Shown piece by piece: positions 52,657 to 61,587 of a stretch of 64,000 nt of DNA. The notes beneath the pieces were generated by a model. The model saw nothing but the letters and a program-made list of their open reading frames with translations, searched no databases and was not told the origin of the DNA. Within the stretch, counting starts at the first letter, position 1, and every line of letters begins with the position of its first letter. The position numbers and the translations under genes were made by a program. The DNA is from Nocardia speluncae NBRC 108251 (GTDB lineage Bacteria > Actinomycetota > Actinomycetes > Mycobacteriales > Mycobacteriaceae): contig NZ_BDBZ01000035.1 of NCBI RefSeq assembly GCF_001613245.1, positions 124,001 through 188,000 of the forward strand, read 5' to 3'.

Positions 52657-52690
52657 CCCAGGCCGGTGATGCGGTGCCCGGTGAAGATGG

Positions 52691-54031
52691 TCAGCGTAAC
52701 CGCACCGGTATGCCCGCGACGACCAAGACGGCCGACTCCGACGCGGCGGCTACCCGAGAGTTGACCGTTCCCAGGAGATCTCGGAACAATCGTCCCGATA
52801 CGGAGGCCGGTACCACGCCGCTGCCGACTTCGTTGCTCACCGCGATCACCGGGACCCGGCAGGCTCGCCAGGCGGCTACGAGGTTGTCGATATCGGCGTG
52901 GACCGGTGTGAGATCGGCTCCCTCCCAGACCTTGTGGGCGTCGAGGCGGGCAGTGAGCCAGGTGCCGAGGCAATCGACGAGCAGGGGCTGGGTGGCGGTC
53001 GCGAGGGCTGTGGCGACATCGTCGGTTTCGACGGTGCTCCAGGAGCTGGGGCGGCGTTCGCGGTGCACGGTGATGCGTTGAGCCCATTCGGCGTCGCCGT
53101 CGCGGGTGCCGCCGGTGGCGACGTAGGTGACGGCCGGGTGCGCGGCGAGCAGATCTTCGGCGTGCCGGGATTTGCCGGAACGCACGCCGCCGAGGACGAG
53201 GGTGCGGTGGGCGGCCGGTCGGGGCGGTGCGCCCACGTGCAGTATTTCGCCGTCGCTGCCCGGCCGGGCGCCGTGGATTCGCAATCGTCGCTCCAGTTCG
53301 TCGATCGGTGGATTGTGGTGCCCCAGGTGCACGGCGACCACATCGGTCGCCGCGGTGACGGCTGCGGCGTCGCGCAATCCGGTGAGCAGGCCGGCGAATT
53401 CGGGGAGGCCGAGGTGCTGGCCGGACAGTTCGGAGCGGTCGCCGAAAGTTTCCTCCAGGAACACCGCGTCGTAGGCGGCATCGCGGACCGCATCGAACCA
53501 CGAGGCCGGCCAGGGCCCGGTATCGCACGCCCACAGCATGCGTGCGCCGTCCGGGGCGGTGAGGTCGTAGAGGACGGTGTCGCCGTCGTGGAAAACCCGG
53601 TGCCGGGCGGGCAGGACGGTTACCTCGTAGGGGCCCGCCGACAGGCGATCCCCGGCTCGCACCGGAAGGAACCGCACCGGGTCGTCCGGTCCGACCCATG
53701 AGCGGCAGGCATCGAGCGCGGTGGCGGGGCCGATCACCTCGAGCTCGTGACCGGTGTCTATCCAGGACCGGAACAGTAGGGCTTGCGGTCCGAGGTGGTC
53801 GGGGTGGCCGTGGGTGAGCAGGATATGACGCACGCCGGCGAGGGTGCGGCCCAGGCGCAGGGCGGCGCGCGGAGCCTCGGGGCCGCAGTCGAGCAACAGG
53901 ACATCGTCGACGAGGGCGGCGGTCTGGCCGCGGATCTGCCCGCGCGCGGCGGCGTCGCGGCAGGATTCGCAGCGGCAGAAAGGCGACGGCCAGCCATCGG
54001 CCGCGCCGGTGCCGAGCAGGACGATCTCCAT
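52691..54031 (-). CDS. Fusion of metallo-beta-lactamase (PhnP-like) domain and CobU kinase/guanylyltransferase
   Basis: 446 residues from ATG 54031, which overlaps the btuD stop. Residues 1-270 are an MBL fold with the cysteine cluster FCRCESCRD and the metal motif THGHPDHLG, like PhnP phosphodiesterases. Residues 280-446 are CobU: P-loop LGGVRSGKSRHAE, RITVHRERRPSSW, LVDCLGTWL and SNEVGSGVVP, all intact. CobU phosphorylates and GMP-activates adenosylcobinamide in B12 salvage. The MBL part may act on a corrinoid or alpha-ribazole phosphate; this is inference. It closes the riboswitch-controlled operon. Confidence 0.92.
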   Translation of the reverse strand: MEIVLLGTGAADGWPSPFCRCESCRDAAARGQIRGQTAALVDDVLLLDCGPEAPRAALRLGRTLAGVRHILLTHGHPDHLGPQALLFRSWIDTGHELEVIGPATALDACRSWVGPDDPVRFLPVRAGDRLSAGPYEVTVLPARHRVFHDGDTVLYDLTAPDGARMLWACDTGPWPASWFDAVRDAAYDAVFLEETFGDRSELSGQHLGLPEFAGLLTGLRDAAAVTAATDVVAVHLGHHNPPIDELERRLRIHGARPGSDGEILHVGAPPRPAAHRTLVLGGVRSGKSRHAEDLLAAHPAVTYVATGGTRDGDAEWAQRITVHRERRPSSWSTVETDDVATALATATQPLLVDCLGTWLTARLDAHKVWEGADLTPVHADIDNLVAAWRACRVPVIAVSNEVGSGVVPASVSGRLFRDLLGTVNSRVAAASESAVLVVAGIPVRLR

Positions 54032-54951
54032 CAGGGTGACTCCGTTCCCTCGGGCCGAGTTCCGTCCGGCAGCGATCCGCCGGCCGGGGGTCGCCCCGTC
54101 CACGACTCACCGGATCGGGTGTCTTCCCGCGCGGACCGCCCGAACGGTTCCGCTGCGGACAAGCTTGCGCCGCGCAGGGGCAGGACCGCCCGGCCGTCGC
54201 GGCGGTCGAGCACTTCGACACACGCGCCGTAGACCTCCGCGATACGCTCCACGGTCAGCACCTCGGCGGGCGGGCCGTCGGCGACCATGCGACCACGGTC
54301 GAGCAGGATCAGGCGCTCGCCGTACTGGGCGGCGGAGGTGAGATCGTGCATGGCGGCGACGACGGTCAACCCTTCCTCTCGGCGCAGCGAGTCGACGAGG
54401 TCGAGAACCTGCTGCTGGTGACCGATATCGAGCGCGCTGGTGGGTTCGTCGAGCAGTAGGACCCGGGGCTGCTGGGCGAGCGCGCGGGCCAGCACGACGC
54501 GCTGAAGTTCGCCGCCGGACAATTCGGTGGCCGAACGCGCGGTGAACTCCTCGAGTTCGAGACGCGCCACGACCCGGTCCACGATCTTCCGGTCGCGCAG
54601 CGTCTCACTGCCGAACCGGGCGATGTGCGGGGTGCGCCCGAGGTGGATGAGATCGCGCACGGTGACGCCCTCGGGGACCACCGGGCGTTGCGGCATCAAT
54701 GCGACCGCGCGGGCCGTGGCGCGGCGCGACGACCGGCCCGGGATCACATCTGCCACCCGGATGTCGCCGGTGGCGGGCACCAGTCCGGCCAGGGCGTGCA
54801 GCAGCGTGGTCTTACCCGAGCCGTTGGGCCCGACCAGCGATACCCACGCGCCCGCGGCGATCGACAAGTCCACCTCGTGCAGCACCTCGATGCCGCCGCG
54901 TTCGGCGCTGACCCGCACGCAGGCCACCGCGGGCAGACGATCCCCGGTCAC
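54031..54951 (-). CDS. btuD: ABC transporter ATPase, BtuD-like (cobalamin)
   Basis: 306 residues from GTG 54951 (GGAGG upstream, GTGA overlap with the permease). Walker A GPNGSGKTTLL, Q-loop ALMPQRPV, signature ELSGGELQRV, Walker B RVLLLDEPTSALD and the H-loop MHDLT. FecE/BtuD class by length and gene order. The last 50 residues are a low-complexity extension. Confidence 0.9.
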   Translation of the reverse strand: MTGDRLPAVACVRVSAERGGIEVLHEVDLSIAAGAWVSLVGPNGSGKTTLLHALAGLVPATGDIRVADVIPGRSSRRATARAVALMPQRPVVPEGVTVRDLIHLGRTPHIARFGSETLRDRKIVDRVVARLELEEFTARSATELSGGELQRVVLARALAQQPRVLLLDEPTSALDIGHQQQVLDLVDSLRREEGLTVVAAMHDLTSAAQYGERLILLDRGRMVADGPPAEVLTVERIAEVYGACVEVLDRRDGRAVLPLRGASLSAAEPFGRSAREDTRSGESWTGRPPAGGSLPDGTRPEGTESP

Positions 54952-55976
54952 GACACCTCCCGGCTCCGTCGCAATACGAACAGGAAGAACGGTGCGCCGA
55001 CAGCGGCCGTCACCACACCGATCGGCAGTTCGGCGGGGGCCATGACGGTCCGGGCGAGCACATCGGCGAGCACCAGGAACGCCGCACCCGTGACCAGCGA
55101 CAGCGGTAGCAGCAGGCGGTGACCGGGCCCGGCGAGCAGCCGCACTGCATGCGGCACCACGATACCGACGAAGCCGATCAACCCGCCCGCCGAGACGACG
55201 GCGGCGGTGCCGAGGGTGGCGACACAGACCAGGACCAGGCGCACCCGTGCCGGAGCGATGCCCAGGCTTGCCGCTTCGATATCGCCGACCGCCATCACGT
55301 CGAGGGTGCGCCGGTGCAGCGCGATGACCGCCACGCTCACGATCACATAGGGCAGTACGACAAGCACTTCGGACCAGCCGTCGGTGGTCAGCCGCCCGAG
55401 CATCCAGGAATAGACCTGGCGCAGGGTGTCGTCGTGGAGTTGCATGAAGAAGGTCTGGACGGCATTGGCCGAGGCCGCCACCGCGACTCCGGCCAGGATG
55501 ATCACCACCTCCGATCGGACGCCGCCGACCGTCCGGCCCAGGGTGTAGGTCGCGGCGACAGCGAGCAGGCCACCGGCGAAGGCGGCGAGCGGGACGCCGG
55601 CGAATCCGGCCGCGCCGCCGCCGACGATGGCCAGCGTGGCCCCGAGCCCGGCGCCGCTGGAAACACCGAGCAGGTAGGGATCGGCCAGCGGATTGCGGAA
55701 GACGCCCTGGTAGGCGGCTCCGGCGACGGCGAGCATCGCGCCGACGAGCACGCCGAGGACGGTGCGCGGCATCCGGATGTCCCACAGGATGGCCTGCTGT
55801 CGCCTCGACAGGCCGGACTCGACATCTACGAACGGCAGCCGATCGGCCATCTCGAGCAGCACGCCGTGCGGGGTGAGTCCCGCTGGGCCGACGAGAATGC
55901 TCACCGATACCGCGGCCAGGAGCGCGAGCAGCGCGCCGGTGACCACCAGCGCGTGACGTCGCGACGTCGCGGTCAA
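54948..55976 (-). CDS. btuC: FecCD/BtuC-family permease
   Basis: 342 residues from TTG 55976 (TTGA overlap with the binding-protein stop); other starts upstream lie inside that gene. About ten spans with family blocks LWDIRMPRTVLGVLVGAMLA, AYQGVFRNPLADPYLLGVSSGA and GLIGFVGIVVPHAVRLL. Forms the membrane channel of a cobalamin or siderophore importer; the riboswitch and CobU favour cobalamin. Confidence 0.9.
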   Translation of the reverse strand: MTATSRRHALVVTGALLALLAAVSVSILVGPAGLTPHGVLLEMADRLPFVDVESGLSRRQQAILWDIRMPRTVLGVLVGAMLAVAGAAYQGVFRNPLADPYLLGVSSGAGLGATLAIVGGGAAGFAGVPLAAFAGGLLAVAATYTLGRTVGGVRSEVVIILAGVAVAASANAVQTFFMQLHDDTLRQVYSWMLGRLTTDGWSEVLVVLPYVIVSVAVIALHRRTLDVMAVGDIEAASLGIAPARVRLVLVCVATLGTAAVVSAGGLIGFVGIVVPHAVRLLAGPGHRLLLPLSLVTGAAFLVLADVLARTVMAPAELPIGVVTAAVGAPFFLFVLRRSREVS

Positions 55977-56881
55977 GAGGTCGGGCGGACGGCCGGAGTG
56001 TCGGCCGCCGCGATCGTGGCGATCGCGCGCACCAGATCCACTACGCGCGGACCCCACCGGCTCGCGAGGTCCTCATCCAGGATGTGCACGTTACCGTCGC
56101 GGACGGCGCTGAGCTCGCCCCAGCCCGCGCGCTGCGCGACGGTTTCCGGGGTGACACCGCAGCACTGCGCGTCGGCCAGGAAGATCATGTCGGGGTTCTG
56201 CTCGAGGATGTACTCCGGCGAAAGCTGCGGATAACCGTTGCCGCCCGTGGCGATGGATCGCAGGCCGAGCATGGTGTAGATCTCGCCGAGGTAGGTGTCG
56301 TCGGTGACGGTGTAGTAGGTGTCGTCGAGCTCGTGGTAGTAACGCAGCGGAGCTTCGCGAATCGGCACCGTGGCGACGATCTCGGCGATATCGGTGCGCA
56401 TCCCGGCGACGAGTTCGGCCGCGTCGCCGCCGTGCCCGGTGGCGGCGCCGAGCTGTTCGATCTGGGTGTAGGTGTCGTCGAGGGTGCGTGCGGCGGGCAG
56501 GATCAGTGTTTCGACACCCGCGCGCCGGAGTCCGGTCACCAGGTCGCCGGTGTCGGTGTCGGCGACCACGAGGTCGGGATCGTAGCCGAGGACGGCTTCG
56601 ACATTCGGCGTGTAGCCGGACAGGTCGGTGCGGGGAGCCTCGGCCGGATGATCGGAACGGTCGTCGACCGCGACCACCTGCTCTCCCGCGCCGATCGCGA
56701 ACAGCGTTTCGGTGGCGGTGGGGCTCAGCGACACGATCGTTCGAGGTCCGTCCGCGCCGGTCCCGCCGGTCGAGGGGGCCGGGCCGGGGCTGCCGCAGGC
56801 CGCGGTCAGCAACGCCAGCGCACCGAACCCGGCGGCGATCAGCCGGCGTCCGCTGAGCCGCCGGTAAGAAGTGAGTGGCAC
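55973..56881 (-). CDS. btuF: Corrinoid-binding lipoprotein, BtuF-like
   Basis: 302 residues from GTG 56881 (GGAGG 6 bases upstream); ATG 56887 lies too close to that site. Lipoprotein signal ending LALLTAAC (lipobox). Class III binding protein: TIVSLSPTATETLFAIGAG, NVEAVLGYDPDLVVADT, YILEQNPDMIFLAD and a C-terminal helix. A CC pair in ADAQCCGVTP is unusual. It is the first gene behind the cobalamin riboswitch, which argues for B12 or cobinamide as ligand rather than iron siderophores. Confidence 0.9.
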   Translation of the reverse strand: MPLTSYRRLSGRRLIAAGFGALALLTAACGSPGPAPSTGGTGADGPRTIVSLSPTATETLFAIGAGEQVVAVDDRSDHPAEAPRTDLSGYTPNVEAVLGYDPDLVVADTDTGDLVTGLRRAGVETLILPAARTLDDTYTQIEQLGAATGHGGDAAELVAGMRTDIAEIVATVPIREAPLRYYHELDDTYYTVTDDTYLGEIYTMLGLRSIATGGNGYPQLSPEYILEQNPDMIFLADAQCCGVTPETVAQRAGWGELSAVRDGNVHILDEDLASRWGPRVVDLVRAIATIAAADTPAVRPTS

Positions 56882-56914
56882 GACCATCCTCCGTCCATAC
56901 CGTCCTTCGTCCGA

Positions 56915-57045
56915 GGACAAGTACGCCACCCGCGCCGCCGGCCGACCTGACTCACCCGGCGCAACGCCGAGCTCACAGTTGCGGGACAGTGCCGGATTCA
57001 CACCGGCTTCACCGTGACGCCGCGGTACCCGGCCGGGTTCGGCCG
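56915..57045 (-). promoter_or_regulatory. Cobalamin riboswitch controlling btuFCD-cobU
   Basis: Read on the minus strand, the core GAAGCCGGTGTGAATCCGGC lies at 57011-56992, followed at once by ACTGTCCCGCAACTGTGA and later by the B12 box GAGTCAGGTCGGCC (56953-56940). These are the conserved elements of the adenosylcobalamin riboswitch in the right order. The aptamer ends about 30 bases before the btuF start, so translation control by hiding the ribosome site is likely. Confidence 0.9.
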
Positions 57046-57415
57046 GACATCGGCAGCGTAGTTCACTCGAGTAACCGGCCGAATGCGCTGGTCCCGGACG
57101 CGGTGGATATCAGGGGGCCATCCCTGCTCGATACCCCTCACCTGGCCGGCGTTCGAGACGGCGATCGTGGTGGCCGCCGGCGACAGTGCGTAGCCCGGCG
57201 CCGTCTGCGCTGGTCGCGGCGACCCCCGTATTCGACCCGAACGTAAGCCACACAGGCCCGCCGTATCGGTGAGGCAAGGAAGGGCTGAACGGCATCGGCA
57301 CCGGGTGGCGCGAGGCATTGCTCCAGGCGAGCCGGGTGATGAAAGAGGTAGCGCGTCGTGGCGTTATGTGTCTATACCGTCGAAAGACTGTTCAACGAAG
57401 TATGTTGATCTACAG

Positions 57416-57429
57416 CACTTTACAGTGCC
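57416..57429. promoter_or_regulatory. Short palindrome GCACT-N4-AGTGC
   Basis: Perfect 5-bp arms around TTAC, sharing three bases with the larger palindrome that follows. Confidence 0.35.
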
Positions 57430-57455
57430 TATGTGAACATTACGTTCGCATAGGC
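57427..57455. promoter_or_regulatory. 29-bp inverted repeat upstream of the P450
   Basis: GCCTATGTGAAC-N5-GTTCGCATAGGC, 11 of 12 arm positions complementary. One of the strongest palindromes in the window; 164 bases before the P450 start. A dimeric repressor site is likely. Confidence 0.6.
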
Positions 57456-57618
57456 AGCGTCTACCGGTTAGGGTCGAGGTTCGTCGACAGGCAGCTGTCT
57501 CCGCTCCGGCGCCGGGCGGACCCGCCATCGCTACCGACCTGCCGCAGGGGTGGCACTCGGCCGGGAGCCTGCCATCCGACGCGCCAACGACCGATCACCT
57601 CGACCGGAGCAGTAACCT

Positions 57619-58875
57619 TTGCCGAGCCAGCCGCACTCTCGTACCGCCGAGGTCATCCCGGCCGTATCGAGTTCTCCGTACGATCCGGACAGTATCCGTA
57701 TCCCTCTCTACACCGAGGAGTTCGCCGCCGACCCGCACCGTGCCTACCGAGAGATGCGCGGGGCGCACGGTGCGCTGGTGCCGGTGGCTCTCGCTCCCGG
57801 CGTTCCGGCCACCCTCGTGGTCGGCTACGATGCGGCGCGCCGCATTCTCAACGATCCCGATCGCTTTCCGGCGGACCCGCGGATATGGCAACGCACTGTC
57901 GCACCCGACTGCCCGATACTGCCGATGCTGGAATGGCGGCCGTGCGCGATCCGCAGCGCGGGGCCCGAACATACGCGCTACCGGCAGGCGACAGTCGCCG
58001 CGGTTGCCGGCGTGGATATGTTCGCGCTACGTGCCACCGTGGAGCGGCTCGCCATCGCTCAGGTGAACACATTCTGTGCGGACGGAACCGCCGATCTTAT
58101 TCAGCAGTACGCTTTTCCGCTGGCCTTTGCTGTGGTGAACGTGCTCTTCGGCTGCCCGCCCGAGATCGGGAGCCGGATTGCGGACGGTATGGCCAAGATC
58201 TTCGAAGGCGACGACGCGGACCAGGCGAACGCGATGCTCGGCCAGGCGTTGCTGGACCTGGTGACGCTCAAGCGCAACGAGCCCGGGACCGATATCACCA
58301 CCCGCCTGATGGAGCATCCGGCCGCGCTGGACGACGACGAGATGATTCCGCAACTGGTCAGCCTGTATGGGTCGGGTATCGAACCGCAGCAGAATCTCAT
58401 CGTCAACACCATGCGGCTCATCCTCACCGATGATCGGTTCGCCGGAAACGTGCTCGGTGGCAGTCAGTCGACCCGTGCCGCCCTGGACGAGGTCCTGTTC
58501 ACCGACCCGCCACTGTCGAACTATTGCGTCTCCTACCCGCGGCATCCGGTTCTCATCGACGATGTCTGGCTGCCGGCACATCAACCGGTGGTGATCAGTA
58601 TGGCCGGTTGTAACAATGACCCGGCGATCTCGGGCGCCGACCGGGCCGACAACAGTTCGCACCTGTCGTGGAGTATCGGGGTGCATGCATGCCCCGCCCG
58701 CTCGGTGGCGTACCTGGTGGTGCAGGACGCCATCGATCAGTTGCTGGACGCGCTGCCGGAAATAGAATTGGCCGTACCCGCGGGTGAGTTGACCTGGCGT
58801 CCCGGCCCTTTCCATCGGGCGCTCACTCGCCTACCTGTGCGGTTCCCGCCGGCGCCACCGCTTCGGCTGCCCTGA
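57619..58875 (+). CDS. Solitary cytochrome P450, CYP157-like (no ExxR)
   Basis: 418 residues from TTG 57619 with GGAG 9 bases before. It resembles the first conservon P450 (30127): shared blocks LPMLEWRPC, PALDDDEMIPQLVSLYG and an ending LPEIELAVPAGELTWRPGPF. The K-helix reads DEVLFTDPP, so the ExxR Arg is replaced by Phe. The heme loop is LSWSIGVHACPAR, with Cys kept but the usual Phe and first Gly changed. No conservon genes are adjacent, so it is an orphan copy. Substrate unknown; it could be a degraded or structural P450. Confidence 0.85.
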   Translation: MPSQPHSRTAEVIPAVSSSPYDPDSIRIPLYTEEFAADPHRAYREMRGAHGALVPVALAPGVPATLVVGYDAARRILNDPDRFPADPRIWQRTVAPDCPILPMLEWRPCAIRSAGPEHTRYRQATVAAVAGVDMFALRATVERLAIAQVNTFCADGTADLIQQYAFPLAFAVVNVLFGCPPEIGSRIADGMAKIFEGDDADQANAMLGQALLDLVTLKRNEPGTDITTRLMEHPAALDDDEMIPQLVSLYGSGIEPQQNLIVNTMRLILTDDRFAGNVLGGSQSTRAALDEVLFTDPPLSNYCVSYPRHPVLIDDVWLPAHQPVVISMAGCNNDPAISGADRADNSSHLSWSIGVHACPARSVAYLVVQDAIDQLLDALPEIELAVPAGELTWRPGPFHRALTRLPVRFPPAPPLRLP

Positions 58876-58947
58876 AAGTGGCCACGGCTGCCCGTGGCCC
58901 GCCACACACCTCCGGCTGCCGGTCGGTCCGGGGACCCGTGCTCGGGA

Positions 58948-59811
58948 TCAGCTCATCCGCGGCACATCCACCGTGACCGATTCGATTCGCGCGGTTCCCT
59001 CGAAATTATTCGACATCCGCTCCAGATCCGTATCGGCGGTGCACAAGTAGAGCGTGCGCCCGTCCGGTCCGCCGAGCGCGCAGGAAACCACGAAATGGCC
59101 AGGTGTCGCGGTCGAAACGATATCGGTGACGGTACCGTCGGGGGTGATGCGCCGGACTTCGCTGCTGAACGGGCAGGTCACCCAGATGGCGCCCACGGCA
59201 TCCATACACAGTCCGTCGAGGGCATCGGATTCGAGGCTGTCGAACTGTTTGAAGATCCGCTGGTTCGACAGGCCGCCGTCTGCGGCCACATCGAACGCGG
59301 TGAGCCGGAAGGTGAAGGTTTCGGCGACATAGAGGGTGTTCCCATCCGGGGCGAGGCCCACCCCGTTCGGGCAGATGAGGCCCTCGCCGGCGGTGTGTAC
59401 CGTGCCGTCGGCTTCGACGACGACCATCGTCGAAGGCTGCGCGTCGGCGCCGTTGAACAGGTCGTAGCCGATCTGGGTGATATAGGCCCGGCCATGGGAA
59501 TCGACCCACATGTCGTTGGCGCCGGTGGCGATCCCCGCGAGGTCCGCAACGATCTCGGTGCCGCCGTCCGCGGTGATCTTGCGCAACTTGTTGTCGGCCT
59601 GGGTCACCACCAGTGGGACGCCCTCCGGGGTGAAGCCGAGGCCCGACGGTTTCGCGTCGACAGTCGCCGCGACGGCCAGTTCGCCGTCGGCGTTCATGGT
59701 GTGCACTGTGCCCAGGGGGATATCGGAGAACCAGAGGCGGTCCGCATGCCAGCGCGCTCCCTCGAGGTACTGGAAACCGTCACGGACCACGGTGGCTGTT
59801 CTGGCGGTCAT
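58948..59811 (-). CDS. SMP-30/gluconolactonase-family protein
   Basis: 287 residues from ATG 59811 (AAGGGA upstream). Six-bladed propeller repeats: FQYLEGARWHADRLWFSDIP, DAKPSGLGFTPEG, NDMWVDSHGRAYITQIG, ICPNGVGLAPDGNTLYVAET, DGLCMDAVGAIWVTCPF. The metal ligands Glu, Asn and Asp of SMP-30 lactonases are in the first, third and fourth blocks. Hydrolyses sugar or aliphatic lactones. Divergent from the degradation operon and may act on a lactone intermediate. Confidence 0.88.
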   Translation of the reverse strand: MTARTATVVRDGFQYLEGARWHADRLWFSDIPLGTVHTMNADGELAVAATVDAKPSGLGFTPEGVPLVVTQADNKLRKITADGGTEIVADLAGIATGANDMWVDSHGRAYITQIGYDLFNGADAQPSTMVVVEADGTVHTAGEGLICPNGVGLAPDGNTLYVAETFTFRLTAFDVAADGGLSNQRIFKQFDSLESDALDGLCMDAVGAIWVTCPFSSEVRRITPDGTVTDIVSTATPGHFVVSCALGGPDGRTLYLCTADTDLERMSNNFEGTARIESVTVDVPRMS

Positions 59812-59869
59812 ATCGTCGATCCCTTCGCGTTGTCGCGGGGCTTTCATTGCCGACGCCCCTGTACACATA

Positions 59870-59883
59870 AGTGAATCATCACT
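59870..59883. promoter_or_regulatory. Palindrome overlapping the thiolase operon promoter
   Basis: AGTGA-ATCA-TCACT, perfect 5-bp arms, ending at the first base of a -10-like TAGACT (59883-59888). A repressor bound here would cover the promoter and may also act on the divergent lactonase gene. Confidence 0.4.
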
Positions 59884-59941
59884 AGACTGATGCTGCAACC
59901 GATTCGGGTTGCGGATCCCGGCGGTGGAATGAGGAAGGCTC

Positions 59942-61129
59942 ATGGACCGAAAAGCGCGTGTGGCCGGTGTGGGGCTGGAGCCCTTTGCTACACCCAGTAA
60001 AAGCCGTAGTTATGACGAGATCGGTGAAGGTGCGATAGTCTCCGCGCTCGCGGATGCTGGAGTCGAGTTCGGCGATATCGAGCAGATCTATGCCGGTTAT
60101 GTGTATGGTGACTCGACATCTGGTCAGAATGTTGCCTACCGGGTGGGAATGACCGGAGTGCCGGTCGTCAATGTGAACAACAACTGCTCGACCGGCTCGT
60201 CGGCACTGTGGCTCGCACGGCAATCCGTCGAGAGCGGCGCCGCGGAATGCGTGCTCGCCGTTGGGTTCGAACAGATGCAGCGCGGTGCCCTCACCGCGAA
60301 ATGGGACGATCGCCCGACCCCGTTCGACCGATTCATGGCAGTCGCCCGCGAGGCCGCCCCCGCGGCGGACAACGTGCCGATGGCCGCGCAGCTGTTCGGC
60401 GGCGCCGGCGCGGCGTACGCGCAGCGGTACGACATCGCCGCCGAGACCTACGCTCGCATCGCGGTAAAGGCGCGGCAGCATGCGGCGCACAATCCGTACG
60501 CGGTGTTCCGGGAACCGCTCACCGTCGCGGAAGTACTGGCCTCGCCGCATATTTTCGGCCCGCTCACCCGTCTGCAATGCTGCCCGCCGACCTGCGGCGC
60601 CGCGGCAGCAGTGGTGTGCAGCCCGGAATTCGCCCGCCGCCGCGGTATCCCGGCGGTGGTCGAGATCGCGGCCCAGGCCATGACCACCGATCGGCCGAGT
60701 AGCTTCGACACCGCCGACCTGATGAAACTGGTCGGCTACGACATGACCGTCGCCGCCGCGCAGCAGGTCTATGAGGCCGCAGGTGTCGGCCCGGACGAAA
60801 TTCCGGTAGTGGAACTGCACGACTGCTTCACCACCAACGAACTGCTCAGCTACGAGGCGCTCGGACTCACCCCGGAGGGGACGGCGGAGAAGTTCGTGGC
60901 CGACGGGCAGAACACCTTCGGCGGCCGGGTCGTCACCAACCCTTCGGGCGGGCTGCTGTCGAAAGGGCATCCGCTGGGTGCGACCGGGCTCGCGCAGTGC
61001 GCCGAACTCACCTGGCAGCTCCGCGGGCAGGCCGGAAACCGCCAGGTGCCCGGCGCGACCCTCGCGCTACAGCACAACCTGGGCCTCGGTGGTGCGTGTG
61101 TGGTTTCGCTGTATCGAAAGGTCGATTGA
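59942..61129 (+). CDS. Thiolase-family (SCP-x/lipid-transfer type) acyltransferase
   Basis: 395 residues from ATG 59942 with GAGGAAGG upstream. Active-site Cys in NNNCSTGSSALWLAR; C-terminal GHPLGATGLAQ with its His, and the ELHDCFTTNELLSYEALG block typical of SCP-x thiolases rather than FadA. Cleaves 3-oxoacyl-CoA with CoA, often on steroid side chains or branched acids. First gene of a five-gene operon. Confidence 0.9.
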   Translation: MDRKARVAGVGLEPFATPSKSRSYDEIGEGAIVSALADAGVEFGDIEQIYAGYVYGDSTSGQNVAYRVGMTGVPVVNVNNNCSTGSSALWLARQSVESGAAECVLAVGFEQMQRGALTAKWDDRPTPFDRFMAVAREAAPAADNVPMAAQLFGGAGAAYAQRYDIAAETYARIAVKARQHAAHNPYAVFREPLTVAEVLASPHIFGPLTRLQCCPPTCGAAAAVVCSPEFARRRGIPAVVEIAAQAMTTDRPSSFDTADLMKLVGYDMTVAAAQQVYEAAGVGPDEIPVVELHDCFTTNELLSYEALGLTPEGTAEKFVADGQNTFGGRVVTNPSGGLLSKGHPLGATGLAQCAELTWQLRGQAGNRQVPGATLALQHNLGLGGACVVSLYRKVD

Positions 61130-61131
61130 TC

Positions 61132-61587
61132 ATGGCGATCGACCAGGCCGTCATCGGCACAGTCCTGCCCGGCACCGACCTGCTCATCGACCGGAGCCGG
61201 TTGCGCCTGTTCGCGAAGGCCACCGGTGCCACCGACCCGGTCTACACCGATATCGCCGCGGCGCGGGCGGCCGGGCATCCGGACCTACCGGTGCCGCCGA
61301 CGTTTCTGTGCGCCCTGCACAATGAACAACCGGACCCGCTGTCCTGGATCGCCGGACTCGGAGTCGACCTGCGCCGGGTACTACACGGTGAGCAGTCCTT
61401 CGAGTACAAGGCGATGGCATACGCCGGCCAATGCCTGACCGCTCGCAGTCGCATCACCGACGTGTACCAGAAGAAGGACGGGGCGCTGGAATTCCTCACC
61501 CGGGCGACGACGGTGACCGGGCCGGACGGCCGGATCGTCGCCGAGCTCACCGATATCGCGGTCATCCGGCATGAGGAGTTGCGATGA
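61132..61587 (+). CDS. MaoC-like dehydratase, N-terminal hot-dog half
   Basis: 151 residues from ATG 61132. FAS1-like dehydratase/MaoC N-terminal pattern: RLRLFAKATGATDPVYTDIAAARAAGHPDLPVPPTFL, here across two motifs, and LHGEQSFEYKAMAYAGQCL. This half usually lacks the catalytic Asp/His and pairs with the next protein. Overlaps it by 4 bases (ATGA). Confidence 0.85.
   Translation: MAIDQAVIGTVLPGTDLLIDRSRLRLFAKATGATDPVYTDIAAARAAGHPDLPVPPTFLCALHNEQPDPLSWIAGLGVDLRRVLHGEQSFEYKAMAYAGQCLTARSRITDVYQKKDGALEFLTRATTVTGPDGRIVAELTDIAVIRHEELR

Larger units (their letters stand above)
57046..57618. other. 573-base gap with palindromes upstream of the solitary P450
   Basis: No gene that I can support. 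The left part holds the promoter for the riboswitch RNA (minus strand). The right part, about 57390-57460, is A/T-rich and contains two adjacent palindromes (57416-57429 and 57427-57455), likely regulating the P450. Confidence 0.45.

Noticed and set aside
47391..52690. Integrated prophage or ICE at tRNA-Asn
   Set aside because: No integrase, no attachment repeat and no phage or conjugation genes.
54031..57001. Iron-siderophore uptake reading of the ABC operon
   Set aside because: The cobalamin riboswitch and CobU partner indicate corrinoids.
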